The notes under the pieces: generated by a model
What the model saw: only the letters and a program-made list of their open reading frames with translations
Told to the model about the DNA's origin: nothing
The model's database searches: none
NCBI RefSeq assembly: GCF_027359675.1
Contig: NZ_CP114786.1
Coordinates: 434,001-498,000, forward strand
Direction of reading: 5' to 3'
DNA length: 64,000 bases
Source of the DNA: Roseibium sp. Sym1
GTDB lineage: Bacteria; Pseudomonadota; Alphaproteobacteria; Rhizobiales; Stappiaceae
Shown: piece after piece, positions 26,709 to 35,318 of the stretch
Position numbering within the stretch: position 1 is the first letter of the stretch
How the letters are laid out: each line of letters begins with the position of its first letter
Translations under genes and position numbers: made by a program

Positions 26709-27719
26709 ATGAGCAAGACAATCCTTGTGACCGGACCGGATCTCGACCCCAGTGCAGCCGCACTGGTGAAGGAACATGGCTATGACACAGTCCATACGCC
26801 CGCCTATGCAGACAGCGCCGTCATCTCGCGGTTCCTGATCGAAACCGGGGCGGAAGGGGTGGTCTCCCGCATGGGCAGGCTCGATGCCGAAGTCATGGAA
26901 AAGGCGCCGAAACTTCGTGTCATTTCAAAGCATGGTGTCGGCGTCGACAATATCGACCTCCATGCGGCGGCGAGCCGCGGCATTCCGGTGCTGGTCGCAA
27001 CCGGAGCGAATGCCGTTTCCGTCGCCGAACATGCCATCGCTCTCATGCTGGCAACCGTGAAACGGATCCTGCCGCTTGACGCGGGCCTTCGCGCGGGCCG
27101 CTGGGACAAGGCAGGGTTCCTGGGACGCGAGCTATCGGGCGCCCGCCTCGGGTTGCTCGGTATGGGGTCCATCGCCCGGGCAACGGGCCGTATCGCCAGG
27201 GGGCTCGGTCTTGAGCTGCTTGGACATGATCCCTTTGCCGACAAGTCCGTTTTCGAGGCGCTTGGCGCAAAACACTGCGCCAGCCTGGAGGAATTGCTGG
27301 AAAACGTGGATGTTCTCAGCCTTCACTGTCCTCTGACCGACCAGACCAGGCAGATTGTGAGCGCGAACGCAATCGCGCGCATGCCAAAAGGCAGTTACGT
27401 GATCAATACCGCACGCGGCGGCCTGATCGACGAAGACGCATTGCTGGCCGCAATACAATCCGGACATCTTGCAGGTGCGGGACTTGATACCTTTGCCGTG
27501 GAACCGCCGCGTGAGAACCATCCGTTCTTCACCGATCCGCGGATTGTCCTGACCCCTCACATCGGCGGCGTCACCCGCGAGGCCGGCGCGCGCGTCGGTG
27601 TGGAAGCGGTTCGCGGCATCTTCCAGGTGCTCGAAGGCCGGCAGGTGGCCAGCGAGCGCATCGCCAACCGCGCGCTCCTGGCCGAGGCCGGAGCCGTTTA
27701 CGCCAGAGCAGGAGAATGA
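26709..27719 (+). CDS. D-isomer-specific 2-hydroxyacid dehydrogenase
   Basis: A 336-residue NAD-dependent dehydrogenase interconverting a 2-hydroxyacid and a 2-oxoacid (SerA/GyaR-like). The NAD-binding fold shows GLLGMGSIARATGRIARG (about 143-160). Catalytic residues are present: Arg in INTARGGLIDEDALL (about 232-246), Glu in DTFAVEPPREN (about 262-272) and His in LTPHIGGVTREAG (about 282-294). There is no C-terminal ACT domain, so it is not a regulated phosphoglycerate dehydrogenase. Its stop overlaps the RraA-like start (ATGA), and the pair precede a Tct transporter, pointing to catabolism of an imported hydroxy- or oxo-carboxylate. Confidence 0.92.
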   Translation: MSKTILVTGPDLDPSAAALVKEHGYDTVHTPAYADSAVISRFLIETGAEGVVSRMGRLDAEVMEKAPKLRVISKHGVGVDNIDLHAAASRGIPVLVATGANAVSVAEHAIALMLATVKRILPLDAGLRAGRWDKAGFLGRELSGARLGLLGMGSIARATGRIARGLGLELLGHDPFADKSVFEALGAKHCASLEELLENVDVLSLHCPLTDQTRQIVSANAIARMPKGSYVINTARGGLIDEDALLAAIQSGHLAGAGLDTFAVEPPRENHPFFTDPRIVLTPHIGGVTREAGARVGVEAVRGIFQVLEGRQVASERIANRALLAEAGAVYARAGE

Positions 27720-28396
27720 ACATGTCCGTGGGCTTTCGTGTCTGCACCCGAAAACAGGCCGCTTCCGCGGAGCTCGTTGCGGAGTTCGCAAGGCTTCCCG
27801 TGGCCAATGTTTCCGACAGCATGGCGCGCCTTTGCGCGGCCGGACCGAGATTGCGGCCGATGCATGCATCCGGCGGCCTGGCCGGGGTTGCGCTGACCGT
27901 CCGGAGCAGACCGGGTGACAACCTGATGCTGCACAAGGCGATCGACATGGCCGAGCCGGGCGACGTGATCGTCGTCGATGCCGGCGGAGATCTGACCAAT
28001 GCGCTCATGGGGGAGCTGATGCTCGCCTATGCCGTCAAGCGCGGTGTTGCGGGGTTCGTGTTGAACGGCGCGATCCGGGATGTCGACGCCTTCGTCAGGA
28101 CCAACCTTCCGACCTTCGCCGCCGGTGTCACCCACCGCGGCCCCTACAAGGACGGCCCCGGCGAGATCAATGTCGCGATCAGCCTGGACGGAATGGTGAT
28201 CGAGCCCGGCGACATTGTCATCGGCGATGCCGATGGCGTTCTGTCGGTTCCGCTTGGCGGCGCTGAAGACATTCTCCGAAAAACCCTTGCGAAACAGGAT
28301 GCCGAGACACGCCAGATGACGGCGATCGAGGAAGGCACGAATGACCGCAGTTGGGTTGATGCAGCCCTCAAGGAACGTGGCTGCGAATTTCCATAA
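27716..28396 (+). CDS. RraA-like aldolase/decarboxylase family protein
   Basis: A 226-residue protein of the RraA/HMG (4-hydroxy-4-methyl-2-oxoglutarate) aldolase family. The fold landmarks are SDSMARLCAAGPRLRPM (about 38-54), a GDVIVVDAGGDLTNALMGELM segment (about 82-102) and the metal/substrate motif GFVLNGAIRDVDAF (about 113-126), where Arg and Asp bind the carboxylate and the divalent ion. Those residues are intact, so an enzyme role (retro-aldol cleavage or oxaloacetate decarboxylation) is more likely than RNase E inhibition. The first ATG overlaps the dehydrogenase stop; ATG 27722 is an alternative. Confidence 0.88.
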   Translation: MNMSVGFRVCTRKQAASAELVAEFARLPVANVSDSMARLCAAGPRLRPMHASGGLAGVALTVRSRPGDNLMLHKAIDMAEPGDVIVVDAGGDLTNALMGELMLAYAVKRGVAGFVLNGAIRDVDAFVRTNLPTFAAGVTHRGPYKDGPGEINVAISLDGMVIEPGDIVIGDADGVLSVPLGGAEDILRKTLAKQDAETRQMTAIEEGTNDRSWVDAALKERGCEFP

Positions 28397-28429
28397 CTCT
28401 GAACCGTCTCAACATAGGGAGGAGACATT

Positions 28430-29383
28430 ATGTTTGATTACCTGAAGACTTCCGCACTTGCCGGTGCCATGATCATGGCTGCGGGCGCGGCCATGGCCGA
28501 ATACCCTGAAAAGCCCATCGAGGTGATTGTCGGGTATTCCGCGGGTGGCGGCACGGACGTGATGGCACGTACCACGGCACCCTTCATCGAGAAATACCTG
28601 GGCGACGGCGCCAGCATCGTGGTCAAGAACATGCCCGGTGCAAGTGGCCAGATCGGCGTCACGGAAGCGGCAAATGCCGACCCGGACGGCTATACGCTCG
28701 GAACGTTCAACCTGCCAGGCATGATGGCCCGCACCATCGACCGCGAAGCGGATTATGATGCCGACAGCTTCACCTATCTGGCGAATGTCGTGAATGATCC
28801 CAACGTGATCGTCACGTCGAAGAGCAGCGGCCTCGACACGCTCGACAAGCTGATCGAAGAAGCCAAGGCCAATCCGGGTGCCATCACGGTCGGCATGTCG
28901 AGCCTGGGCGGCGACGACCATTTTGCCCTGATCAAGCTTCAGGGCCTGACCGAGACCGAATTCACGATCGTACCGTTCAAGGGCTCCGCCCCGGCACGAA
29001 CCGCTCTCATGGGTGGTCATGTCGCCATGGGCATCCTGAACATTTCGGAAGTGGCGGAATTCCAGGAAGAGCTGAATGTTCTCGGTGTCGCCACGCTGGA
29101 GCGGTCGGACTTTGCTCCGGACCTGCCGACCTTCAAGGAGCAGGGCCTCGACCTGGTGAACGGCTCCATGCGCGGGTTCATCGCCCCGGCCGGCCTTCCG
29201 GAAGACGTGCAGGCCAAGCTGCTGGCCGCTTTCGAACAGCTTTCCCAGGACCCGGAGTTTCTCAAGGCCATGAAGGAGACCGCCAATCCGGTCGAAGTCG
29301 TGACCGGGGACGACTTCAAGGCGCTGACCAAGGACCTTCACGCCCTGGCGCAGCAGGTCTGGGACACGACCCCCTGGAACTGA
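28430..29383 (+). CDS. tctC: tripartite tricarboxylate transporter, periplasmic binding protein
   Basis: The 317-residue protein is the extracytoplasmic receptor of a TTT-family uptake system. A signal peptide (about 1-23, ending GAAMA) is followed by the TctC/Bug domain: YPEKPIEVIVGYSAGGGTDVMART (about 25-48), then VVKNMPGASGQIGVTEAANADPDGYTLG. A GGGTD carboxylate-binding loop is present. The ligand is not predictable, as Bug proteins bind many carboxylates. A GGAGG ribosome site precedes the ATG. TctB and TctA follow in the same direction. Confidence 0.95.
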   Translation: MFDYLKTSALAGAMIMAAGAAMAEYPEKPIEVIVGYSAGGGTDVMARTTAPFIEKYLGDGASIVVKNMPGASGQIGVTEAANADPDGYTLGTFNLPGMMARTIDREADYDADSFTYLANVVNDPNVIVTSKSSGLDTLDKLIEEAKANPGAITVGMSSLGGDDHFALIKLQGLTETEFTIVPFKGSAPARTALMGGHVAMGILNISEVAEFQEELNVLGVATLERSDFAPDLPTFKEQGLDLVNGSMRGFIAPAGLPEDVQAKLLAAFEQLSQDPEFLKAMKETANPVEVVTGDDFKALTKDLHALAQQVWDTTPWN

Positions 29384-29443
29384 TACGTATCGCGCGGGGC
29401 AGGCTCCCCGCGCGATTCCCTTCTCTCAGATGAAGCCAATGCA

Positions 29444-29905
29444 ATGTCTGACCATCACACTCCGCGCCTTCTCCGGCCCGAAACACTGACCGCTCTCGGG
29501 ATCATCGTGGCCGCTGCGGCGTTTCTCGCCCCGACCACCACGCTGCGGCCGATATCCGCGCTGCTTCCGGCCGTGATGCTGGGCGGGCTCATCGTTCTTT
29601 CGGTTCTTCTTCTCATTGCCGACCAGCGCAAGGCGTCGGCAGGTGAAGACGCCGTGTCCATGACCAGGTCGCCGAAGCGTGTCATCGGGGCCTTCGGTCT
29701 GATCCTCGGTTATGCACTGGCCACCGATCTGCTCGGTTTCTATCCGAGTACAGCCGCAAGCATCCCGCTTGTTGCCTGGCTCTTCGGCTATCGCAACCCG
29801 CTCGGTCTTGCCGTCGCTACCGTGATCGTTGTCGGAACCATCTGGCTGATCTTCGATTTCGGAATGTCCCAGGACTTTCCGACCGGCCTCCTCTGGAAGG
29901 AGTGA
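29444..29905 (+). CDS. tctB: tripartite tricarboxylate transporter, small membrane subunit
   Basis: A 153-residue protein with four predicted membrane helices (about 12-32, 37-58, 82-103 and 115-143), the normal plan of the TctB subunit. Sequence is poorly conserved in this family; the assignment rests on helix pattern, length and position between tctC and tctA. Its stop overlaps a GTG that is in frame with tctA, so translation is likely coupled. Confidence 0.85.
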   Translation: MSDHHTPRLLRPETLTALGIIVAAAAFLAPTTTLRPISALLPAVMLGGLIVLSVLLLIADQRKASAGEDAVSMTRSPKRVIGAFGLILGYALATDLLGFYPSTAASIPLVAWLFGYRNPLGLAVATVIVVGTIWLIFDFGMSQDFPTGLLWKE

Positions 29906-29910
29906 CCCAG

Positions 29911-31419
29911 ATGTATTCCGATCTGCTCAATGCTCTTCCCGAGGTTGTCGGGCTCACCAATTTCGCTGCCGTCGTGATCGGCGTGATCGCCGGCATCGTC
30001 GTCGGCGCCATGCCGGGCCTCAGCGCCACGATGGCCATCTCCGTCCTCGTGCCCTTCACCTTCGGGCTGGAGCCCCTGGTCGCCCTCGGGCTGATGGCGG
30101 GTATCTATAACGGAGCCATGTATGGCGGCGCCATTCCGGCGGTGCTGCTGCGTATCCCCGGCACGCCGGCTGCCGTCGCCACGACCTTTGACGGCTATCC
30201 GATGGCGCAGAAGGGGGAAGGTGGCTTTGCCCTTCAGGTGGCTGTGGTCTCGTCGGCGATCGGTGGCATTGCCAGCGCGTTTGCACTCATGCTGCTTGCT
30301 CCGCCACTTTCGAAGGTCACGCTGCTGTTTGGCCCGTCCGAAGTGTTCTGGGTGGCCGTGTTCGGTCTCGCCAGCATCATCTTCCTGTTGGGGGGCAACC
30401 CGGTCAAGGGGCTGATCAGCGCCTGTTTCGGCGTCTTTGTCTCGGTCGTCGGATCCGATCCGATCTACGGCAGCGACCGTTTCACCTTCGGCCAGCTGGA
30501 ACTGCTCGACGGCATCAATATCGTCATCCTGCTGGTTGGCCTCTATGCCCTGCCGCCCGTGATCGATCTCCTGGAAACGCCGCTCAAGACGGACGGTGTC
30601 AACAGCTCGAAGCTTGGCACGGAGCCGATCTGGCGGACCCTGCCGCGCATGTTCCGTTTCTGGAAGACCTGGATCCGTTCGTCGATCATCGGGATCTGGA
30701 TCGGCATCCTGCCGGGCGCTGGTGGCTCGATGGCAGCTTTCATGTCCTACAACGAAGCGCGCCGGGCATCCAAGACCCCAGACACCTGGGGCAACGGCGA
30801 ACCAGAAGGCGTTGCCGCCTCGGAGACCGCCAACAATGCCGATACGGCTTCCGCCCTCATACCGGCACTCACGCTCGGCATTCCAGGCACGGCCGTAGCC
30901 GCCGTCATGCTCGGTGGTCTGCTTGTGCACGGCCTTCAGCCGGGGCCGATGCTTTTCCGTGACAATCCGGACGTCGTATTCGGTTTCATGTGGCAGTTTC
31001 TGTTCGGCGCGATCCTATTGATCCTGCTCGGCGGCTCGCTCGCGACCAACAGCTTCGCACGCCTTTTGAACCTGCCACGGCCTCTTCTGGGATCGGTCAT
31101 CATCGTCTTGATGCTGATCGGGGTCTATTCGATCCACGGGCGCATGTTCGATGTCTACCTGATGCTCGGTTTCGGAGCGATCGGCTGGGTCATGGACAAG
31201 CTCAAGTTTCCGCTTCCGCCGGTTGTGCTCGGCCTGATCCTTGGCGGCTTCGCCGAAGAAAACCTGAGGCTTGCCCTGCGCATCGGGCGCGGCGACTGGC
31301 TGGTGCTTTTCTCCAACACGACCAGCCTGATCCTGGTCGCGCTAACGGTCGCGGTGATTGTCGGTCCGTTGATCAAGCGACGGTTTGTCAACAAACGCGC
31401 CCAGGAGACCGCCGGTTAG
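29911..31419 (+). CDS. tctA: tripartite tricarboxylate transporter, large permease
   Basis: A 502-residue permease of the TctA family with about 11-12 membrane helices. Signature parts are GIVVGAMPGLSATMAISVLVPF (about 27-48), GIYNGAMYGGAIPAVLLRIPGTPAAV (about 62-87) and the repeat-related IGILPGAGGSMAAFMSYNEARRASK and ALTLGIPGTAVAAVML. The ATG at 29911 has AAGGAG 8 bases upstream; a GTG at 29902 overlaps tctB and is a possible alternative. With TctC and TctB it forms an ion-driven carboxylate importer for the enzymes encoded just upstream. Confidence 0.95.
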   Translation: MYSDLLNALPEVVGLTNFAAVVIGVIAGIVVGAMPGLSATMAISVLVPFTFGLEPLVALGLMAGIYNGAMYGGAIPAVLLRIPGTPAAVATTFDGYPMAQKGEGGFALQVAVVSSAIGGIASAFALMLLAPPLSKVTLLFGPSEVFWVAVFGLASIIFLLGGNPVKGLISACFGVFVSVVGSDPIYGSDRFTFGQLELLDGINIVILLVGLYALPPVIDLLETPLKTDGVNSSKLGTEPIWRTLPRMFRFWKTWIRSSIIGIWIGILPGAGGSMAAFMSYNEARRASKTPDTWGNGEPEGVAASETANNADTASALIPALTLGIPGTAVAAVMLGGLLVHGLQPGPMLFRDNPDVVFGFMWQFLFGAILLILLGGSLATNSFARLLNLPRPLLGSVIIVLMLIGVYSIHGRMFDVYLMLGFGAIGWVMDKLKFPLPPVVLGLILGGFAEENLRLALRIGRGDWLVLFSNTTSLILVALTVAVIVGPLIKRRFVNKRAQETAG

Positions 31420-31465
31420 TTTAAGCGACATACGAGGCGTTTCAGGCAGGAGCAAACAAAACTCA

Positions 31466-31500
31466 GATGGGCTCCAATGCAAATACGCAGGGAGCCCATC
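31466..31500. other. hairpin after tctA
   Basis: GATGGGCTCC (31466-31475) and GGAGCCCATC (31491-31500) form a perfect 10-bp stem with a 15-base loop, 46 bases after the tctA stop. No T-tract follows, so it may stabilise the transcript end and not terminate it. Confidence 0.5.
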
Positions 31501-32033
31501 AAAACTCAAAACAAGCCTATTCCCAATTCTCCATTGGCATCCGAGTAGTCATATTTGGAATGCGAAAGGCTGTGATCCGATTTTCAAGTCAGGACACTTG
31601 GTGCAATGACCACGGCTGGAGGAACATTAGGCAATCTTCGCTCGTCGATACGGCCCGTTGGCGCCAAGCTGTCCACTATGCGCACATGAATTCTTTGTTA
31701 TTTACCTGCTATCGGTTACCTGGACTGCAAATATTCAGAAATATCGGGCCTTTAGCAATGGTAGAAACGATCATGAATTCCATGAATTGCGAGATTAGTG
31801 CCGATGCCCGCTGCTTGGAAAATGTTGCTCAAACCCGCCAGTCTTTTCTCGGCTCCCTCTCAGTCATTCGTTTGAACCGCAGCGAAATCCCGCTTTCCGC
31901 CCTTCTAAGTCATTCGACCGGCGTGCCGCGAACGGCAACTTTGCAGATCAGGTCGGAAGCGTACGAACGACCGAAACCGGGACGCGAAGCGGGCGCATCG
32001 CCACTCGCCAACACTCCTCCCCCGAAGCGCCAA
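31501..32033. other. gene-free, AT-richer stretch before the tadC remnant
   Basis: About 0.53 kb without a believable gene. The longest frame (31467-32243 on the plus strand) starts inside the hairpin, runs across the tadC remnant in antisense and has no domain, so I do not accept it. Composition is AT-richer than the flanks up to about 31.83 kb. Confidence 0.5.
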
Positions 32034-32200
32034 ACGCCGGGCTGTAAGCCCGGCGTCCAGCGTCATGCGGACCGGGTTGCTACGAGCCGTCACGGTCCAC
32101 CGGGCTTTTCGAACACCTGCATGATCGCCGGGCTCGTGACGATGAAGACCAGGACAGGCAGGAAGAAGACGATCATCGGCATGGTCCGTTTCGGCAGCAA
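32034..32200. repeat. direct repeat of the tadC tail and terminator, copy A
   Basis: This stretch repeats 40089-40257 in the same orientation: a perfect 10-bp hairpin (ACGCCGGGCT 32034-32043 / AGCCCGGCGT 32047-32056), a spacer of similar length, then the reverse complement of the last 36 codons of tadC. The copies bracket the 32.3-40.1 kb gene unit. Homology fades just beyond 32200. Confidence 0.85.
32090..32200 (-). pseudogene. tadC 3'-end remnant
   Basis: Read on the minus strand, 36 codons and a TGA stop give LLPKRTMPMIVFFLPVLV followed by FIVTSPAIMQVFEKPGGP. The true TadC ends in the corresponding LPPKLTVPMIIFFLPVLF and FIIMSPAIMQVFEKFGGP, with 28 of 36 residues identical. No start, ribosome site or upstream coding sequence remains, and the first in-frame stop lies just above it. 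It is a non-functional copy. The divergence means the duplication is old, or that the fragment came from a related strain or a second tad locus. Confidence 0.85.
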
Positions 32201-32319
32201 CCGGGCAGAACGCCTGCAAATGAATCAAGCGCGCGGCCAGTGAGAGCCGGCCCCGGACCTGTTTCTACCCCATAAAGGATGCATTGAGCGGGTCGGTGGG
32301 CGCGCGGTATGATGGCCGG

Positions 32320-32955
32320 ATGGAAGCGATCCGCATTCTCCTGGCCGATGACCACCCGATCGTGCGGGAGGGATATCTTCGTCTGCTCGAACGGCAGCCG
32401 GCCCTCTCGGTGGTTGCCGAGGCTAGCGATGGAGAGGCGGCCCTGGCGGCTTTTGTCGCCCATGCACCCGACATCGTCCTGATGGATCTGTCCATGCCCG
32501 GAACCGGTGGACTGGCAGCGGTCGAGGCCATTCTGGCACGGGCTCCCCATGCACGGATCATTGTCGTGTCGATGCATCAGGGCGCCATCTTTGCGCAAAA
32601 AGCCATGGCCGCGGGCGCAATGGGATTCGTTTCCAAAAGCAGTCCGCCCGAAGAGCTCGTGAGCGCGATCGCGAAAGTCATGTCCGGACGCCGCGCCTTG
32701 TCGGCCGATGTGGCGCAGGAAGTCGCTCAAACGTCGCTCGGGAATGGCGATATCGCTTCATTGACAAGGCGCGAACTGGAAATTTTGCAGCATCTGGTAC
32801 GCGGAATGAGCGGGAGAGCGATTGCAAAGAGCCTGGGTCTCTCGGCCAAGACGATACAAAACAACCTGTCTCTGGTCCGGACCAAGCTGGACGCTACCGG
32901 CGACGCCGATCTGGTGCTCAAGGCACAGCGCGCCGGCCTGACGCAGTCAGACTGA
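32320..32955 (+). CDS. NarL/FixJ-type response regulator
   Basis: A 211-residue regulator, receiver plus LuxR-type DNA-binding domain. The receiver has acidic pair Asp10-Asp11, phospho-acceptor Asp56 in VLMDLSMPG, the conserved Ser84 in IVVSMH and Lys106 in GFVSKSS. The helix-turn-helix (about 146-205) includes LTRRELEILQHLVRGMSGRAIAKSLGLSAKTIQNNL. The start at 32320 gives the canonical MEAIRILLADDHPIVREG. Its stop overlaps the kinase start (TGATG), so the two are a translationally coupled pair. It lies directly upstream of the moxR-bat genes on the same strand and is their likely regulator. Confidence 0.95.
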   Translation: MEAIRILLADDHPIVREGYLRLLERQPALSVVAEASDGEAALAAFVAHAPDIVLMDLSMPGTGGLAAVEAILARAPHARIIVVSMHQGAIFAQKAMAAGAMGFVSKSSPPEELVSAIAKVMSGRRALSADVAQEVAQTSLGNGDIASLTRRELEILQHLVRGMSGRAIAKSLGLSAKTIQNNLSLVRTKLDATGDADLVLKAQRAGLTQSD

Positions 32956-34280
32956 TGCGCGGGCTCCTGCCTCAGCTGGTGCTGCGCGTGCTCGCCGCGG
33001 GACTGGTGACGGTTCTCCTGGGGGCCGCATGGGTCCTGTGGGCGACGGCGGATGCCGCCCGGGGGGACGCGCGCGAAACCGCCGAGCGTGTCGCACAGGC
33101 AATCGCGGCACGCCCCGACTTCATGGGCCTCGCCTTTGGCGGTGTCGCCCCGGTGCCGGCCTTTCTCGACTGGCAGGGCTTTCCCCGATGGACGCTGATC
33201 GCACCTGGAATTTGTGTTGAGTTCGGTGCTGAGGGTCGCCCCGATCACCGTCGCTGCGGCTCGTATGTCGCCGCCAAGACGGCACCGCCGCAGTGGTTCC
33301 GGCAGCTCGCGGACCATATCGGTCTCGTACCCGCACCTGTCTCGCAGCCGGTGCGGACGCGTTACGCAAGTAATGCCCGGGTCACCGCCTATGCCGATCC
33401 GAAGGTCATCGTCGCGCGGGCCTGGGACCGGACCGGAGACCTGATGCGGCTGGCCCTCGGCATGGCAATCGGCGGTGCGCTGTTGACCGGCCTTCTGGTT
33501 GCCCGCCTGCTGTCCCCGTTTCGAACCATCCTGCAGGGGATCGAAAGGCTGCAAAGCGGCGATTTTTCGACGCCTCAACCCAGCCAGCACGTCACCGAAT
33601 TCGACCGGTTGAGCCTTGCGATCAATGAGACCGCGAACACGTTGCGGGAGGCCCGCGATACCCAGACCGATCTGACCCGTCGCCTGTTCACGGTTCAGGA
33701 AGGCGAACGCCGTGCACTTGCGCGCGAACTTCACGACGAGTTCGGCCAATGCCTGACCGCAACCCGAGCCCTGGCTACGGCCGTGGCGCAGTCGGGTGAA
33801 ACCACCGCCCAGGACGGGTCCCGGATTGCCGAGATCTCCGGCCAGATGATGCAGAGCCTGCGCAGCGAACTCTCCCGGCTGCGGCCGCCCGACCTCGACG
33901 AACTCGGCCTCGAGGCCGCGCTTCAGCGCCTGGTCGCCGGTTGGCGCGGCCGTTTGCCGAATGTGCGGTTCAGGCTCGAGTTTTCCGGCGATCTCGATGC
34001 GATATCCGACGACCTCGCACTCAGTCTTTATCGTATCGCGCAGGAGTGCCTGACAAATGCGATCCGGCACGGCTCTCCGACGACCGTGACCATCCGCCTG
34101 GAGGCGGCAAGGGAAATACACCTGACGGTATGTGATGACGGCAGTGCGCGGGAAGATATTCCTGCCAGCGACGGCTACGGTTTGCTCGGCATCCGCGAGC
34201 GGGTCAATGCGCTTGGAGGAAGCTTCACGCTGAAGCCGGCCGGGAACGGCATGCGCGCCAGCGTGCAACTTTCGTCCTGA
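32955..34280 (+). CDS. UhpB/NarX-type sensor histidine kinase
   Basis: A 441-residue membrane kinase. An N-terminal membrane helix (about 10-32), a periplasmic sensor part (about 33-160), a second helix (about 164-186) and a HAMP linker (about 187-235) precede the HisKA_3 dimerisation domain. His260 is the phospho-acceptor in ERRALARELHDEFGQCL. The ATPase has the N-box IAQECLTNAIRHG (Asn368) and a G-box with DDGSA and GYGLLGIRERV. It is the cognate partner of the upstream regulator. Nothing in the sensor part tells which signal is read. Confidence 0.94.
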   Translation: MRGLLPQLVLRVLAAGLVTVLLGAAWVLWATADAARGDARETAERVAQAIAARPDFMGLAFGGVAPVPAFLDWQGFPRWTLIAPGICVEFGAEGRPDHRRCGSYVAAKTAPPQWFRQLADHIGLVPAPVSQPVRTRYASNARVTAYADPKVIVARAWDRTGDLMRLALGMAIGGALLTGLLVARLLSPFRTILQGIERLQSGDFSTPQPSQHVTEFDRLSLAINETANTLREARDTQTDLTRRLFTVQEGERRALARELHDEFGQCLTATRALATAVAQSGETTAQDGSRIAEISGQMMQSLRSELSRLRPPDLDELGLEAALQRLVAGWRGRLPNVRFRLEFSGDLDAISDDLALSLYRIAQECLTNAIRHGSPTTVTIRLEAAREIHLTVCDDGSAREDIPASDGYGLLGIRERVNALGGSFTLKPAGNGMRASVQLSS

Positions 34281-34299
34281 ACCGGGAAATCTTCCCGGT
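34281..34299. promoter_or_regulatory. perfect inverted repeat between the kinase and moxR
   Basis: ACCGGGAA (34281-34288) and TTCCCGGT (34292-34299) form a perfect 8-bp dyad with a 3-base centre, starting on the base after the kinase stop and 69 bases before moxR. It lacks a T-tract. It could be an mRNA hairpin or the binding site of the NarL-type regulator; a partial further arm CCGGGAAGACG follows at about 34304. Confidence 0.45.
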
Positions 34300-34367
34300 C
34301 CCGCCGGGAAGACGTCTCTGGCGAACCCGCGCCGCTTCGCCCATCCTCTTTCAAGAGGAGGAAATGC

Positions 34368-35318
34368 ATGGACGATATCAGTCATCCGATCGTGCGTCTG
34401 GAGGCCGACGTTTCCACCGGGCTGATCGGGCATCAGGACATGGTCGAGCGCTTGCTGATCGCGCTGCTGGCCGGCGGTCACGTGCTGATCGAAGGTCCAC
34501 CCGGCGTTGCCAAGACCCGCGCCGTCAAATTGCTGGCAGCCCATTTTCCGGGCAGTCACGGCCGTATCCAGTGCACGCCGGACCTGCTGCCCGCCGACCT
34601 GACCGGCACCCAGGTCTATCATCCGGAAACCGGCAGCTTCGAGTTCAATCCGGGGCCCCTTTTCCACGCGCTGGTGCTGGTCGACGAAATCAACCGCGCC
34701 CCTCCGAAGGTCCAGTCCGCCCTGCTCGAGGCCATGGCCGAGCGGCAGGTCACCACATCGGGGGCAACGCGCGCCCTTCCCGATCCCTTCATGGTCGTCG
34801 CCACCCAAAACCCGATCGAGCATGAAGGAACATTTCCCCTGCCCGAGGCGCAGATGGATCGCTTTCTCCTGCATCTCGCCCTCGGCCTGCCGGAAGCAGA
34901 GCAGGAACGCGCGATCCTCGACCTGGTGGAGGCTGAGGGCATCGCTCCTCCAGCCCCCCAGGCCAAGGCGATGTCTGCCGAGGAGCTTCACGCTGCGCAG
35001 AAAGAAGTCGCCCGGGTGCACCTCGCGCCGGCCTTGAAAGATTTCATCGTGCGGCTGGTGATGGCATCGCGGTCCGGCGGAGCCGTCGCCGAATGGGTCG
35101 AACACCCGGTATCGCCGCGCGGTACGCTGGCGCTGGCGGCATCGGTTCGGGCGCGCGCCTGGCTGAAGGGCCGCGACTACGGCCTTCCGGAGGACGCGCA
35201 ACTGTTGGCGCCGGATGTGCTTGCCCATCGACTGATCCCCAGCTGGTCCGCCGTCAGCGAAGGCCGCACCGGCCGCAGTCTTGTTGCCGACGTGTTGCGC
35301 CTGGTCGAACCATGGTGA
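34368..35318 (+). CDS. MoxR-family AAA+ ATPase
   Basis: The 316-residue protein is a MoxR chaperone ATPase, a family that acts with VWA-domain proteins to mature or activate partner complexes. Walker A is GPPGVAKTRAVK (about 44-55), Walker B is LVLVDEINRAPP (about 104-115), sensor 1 lies in VVATQNPIEHEGTFPLPEAQ, and the C-terminal lid holds SPRGTLALAASVRARAWLKGR. Length is normal. It begins the moxR-DUF58-small protein-VWA-VWA-BatC-BatD unit, in which all genes overlap. A GAGGAGG site lies about 8 bases upstream of the ATG. Confidence 0.95.
   Translation: MDDISHPIVRLEADVSTGLIGHQDMVERLLIALLAGGHVLIEGPPGVAKTRAVKLLAAHFPGSHGRIQCTPDLLPADLTGTQVYHPETGSFEFNPGPLFHALVLVDEINRAPPKVQSALLEAMAERQVTTSGATRALPDPFMVVATQNPIEHEGTFPLPEAQMDRFLLHLALGLPEAEQERAILDLVEAEGIAPPAPQAKAMSAEELHAAQKEVARVHLAPALKDFIVRLVMASRSGGAVAEWVEHPVSPRGTLALAASVRARAWLKGRDYGLPEDAQLLAPDVLAHRLIPSWSAVSEGRTGRSLVADVLRLVEPW

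Noticed and set aside
27716..28396. RraA as an RNase E inhibitor
   Set aside because: The aldolase Arg and Asp are present and the gene is in a carboxylate operon, so an enzyme role is preferred.
31467..32243. Frame of 258 codons in the gap after tctA
   Set aside because: It starts inside a hairpin, crosses the antisense of the tadC remnant and has no homology I recognise.
32201..32319. Integrase or recombinase gene for the repeat-flanked module
   Set aside because: The bases inside both repeats hold only the two-component and bat genes; no tyrosine or serine recombinase is encoded, so the repeats are not called att sites.
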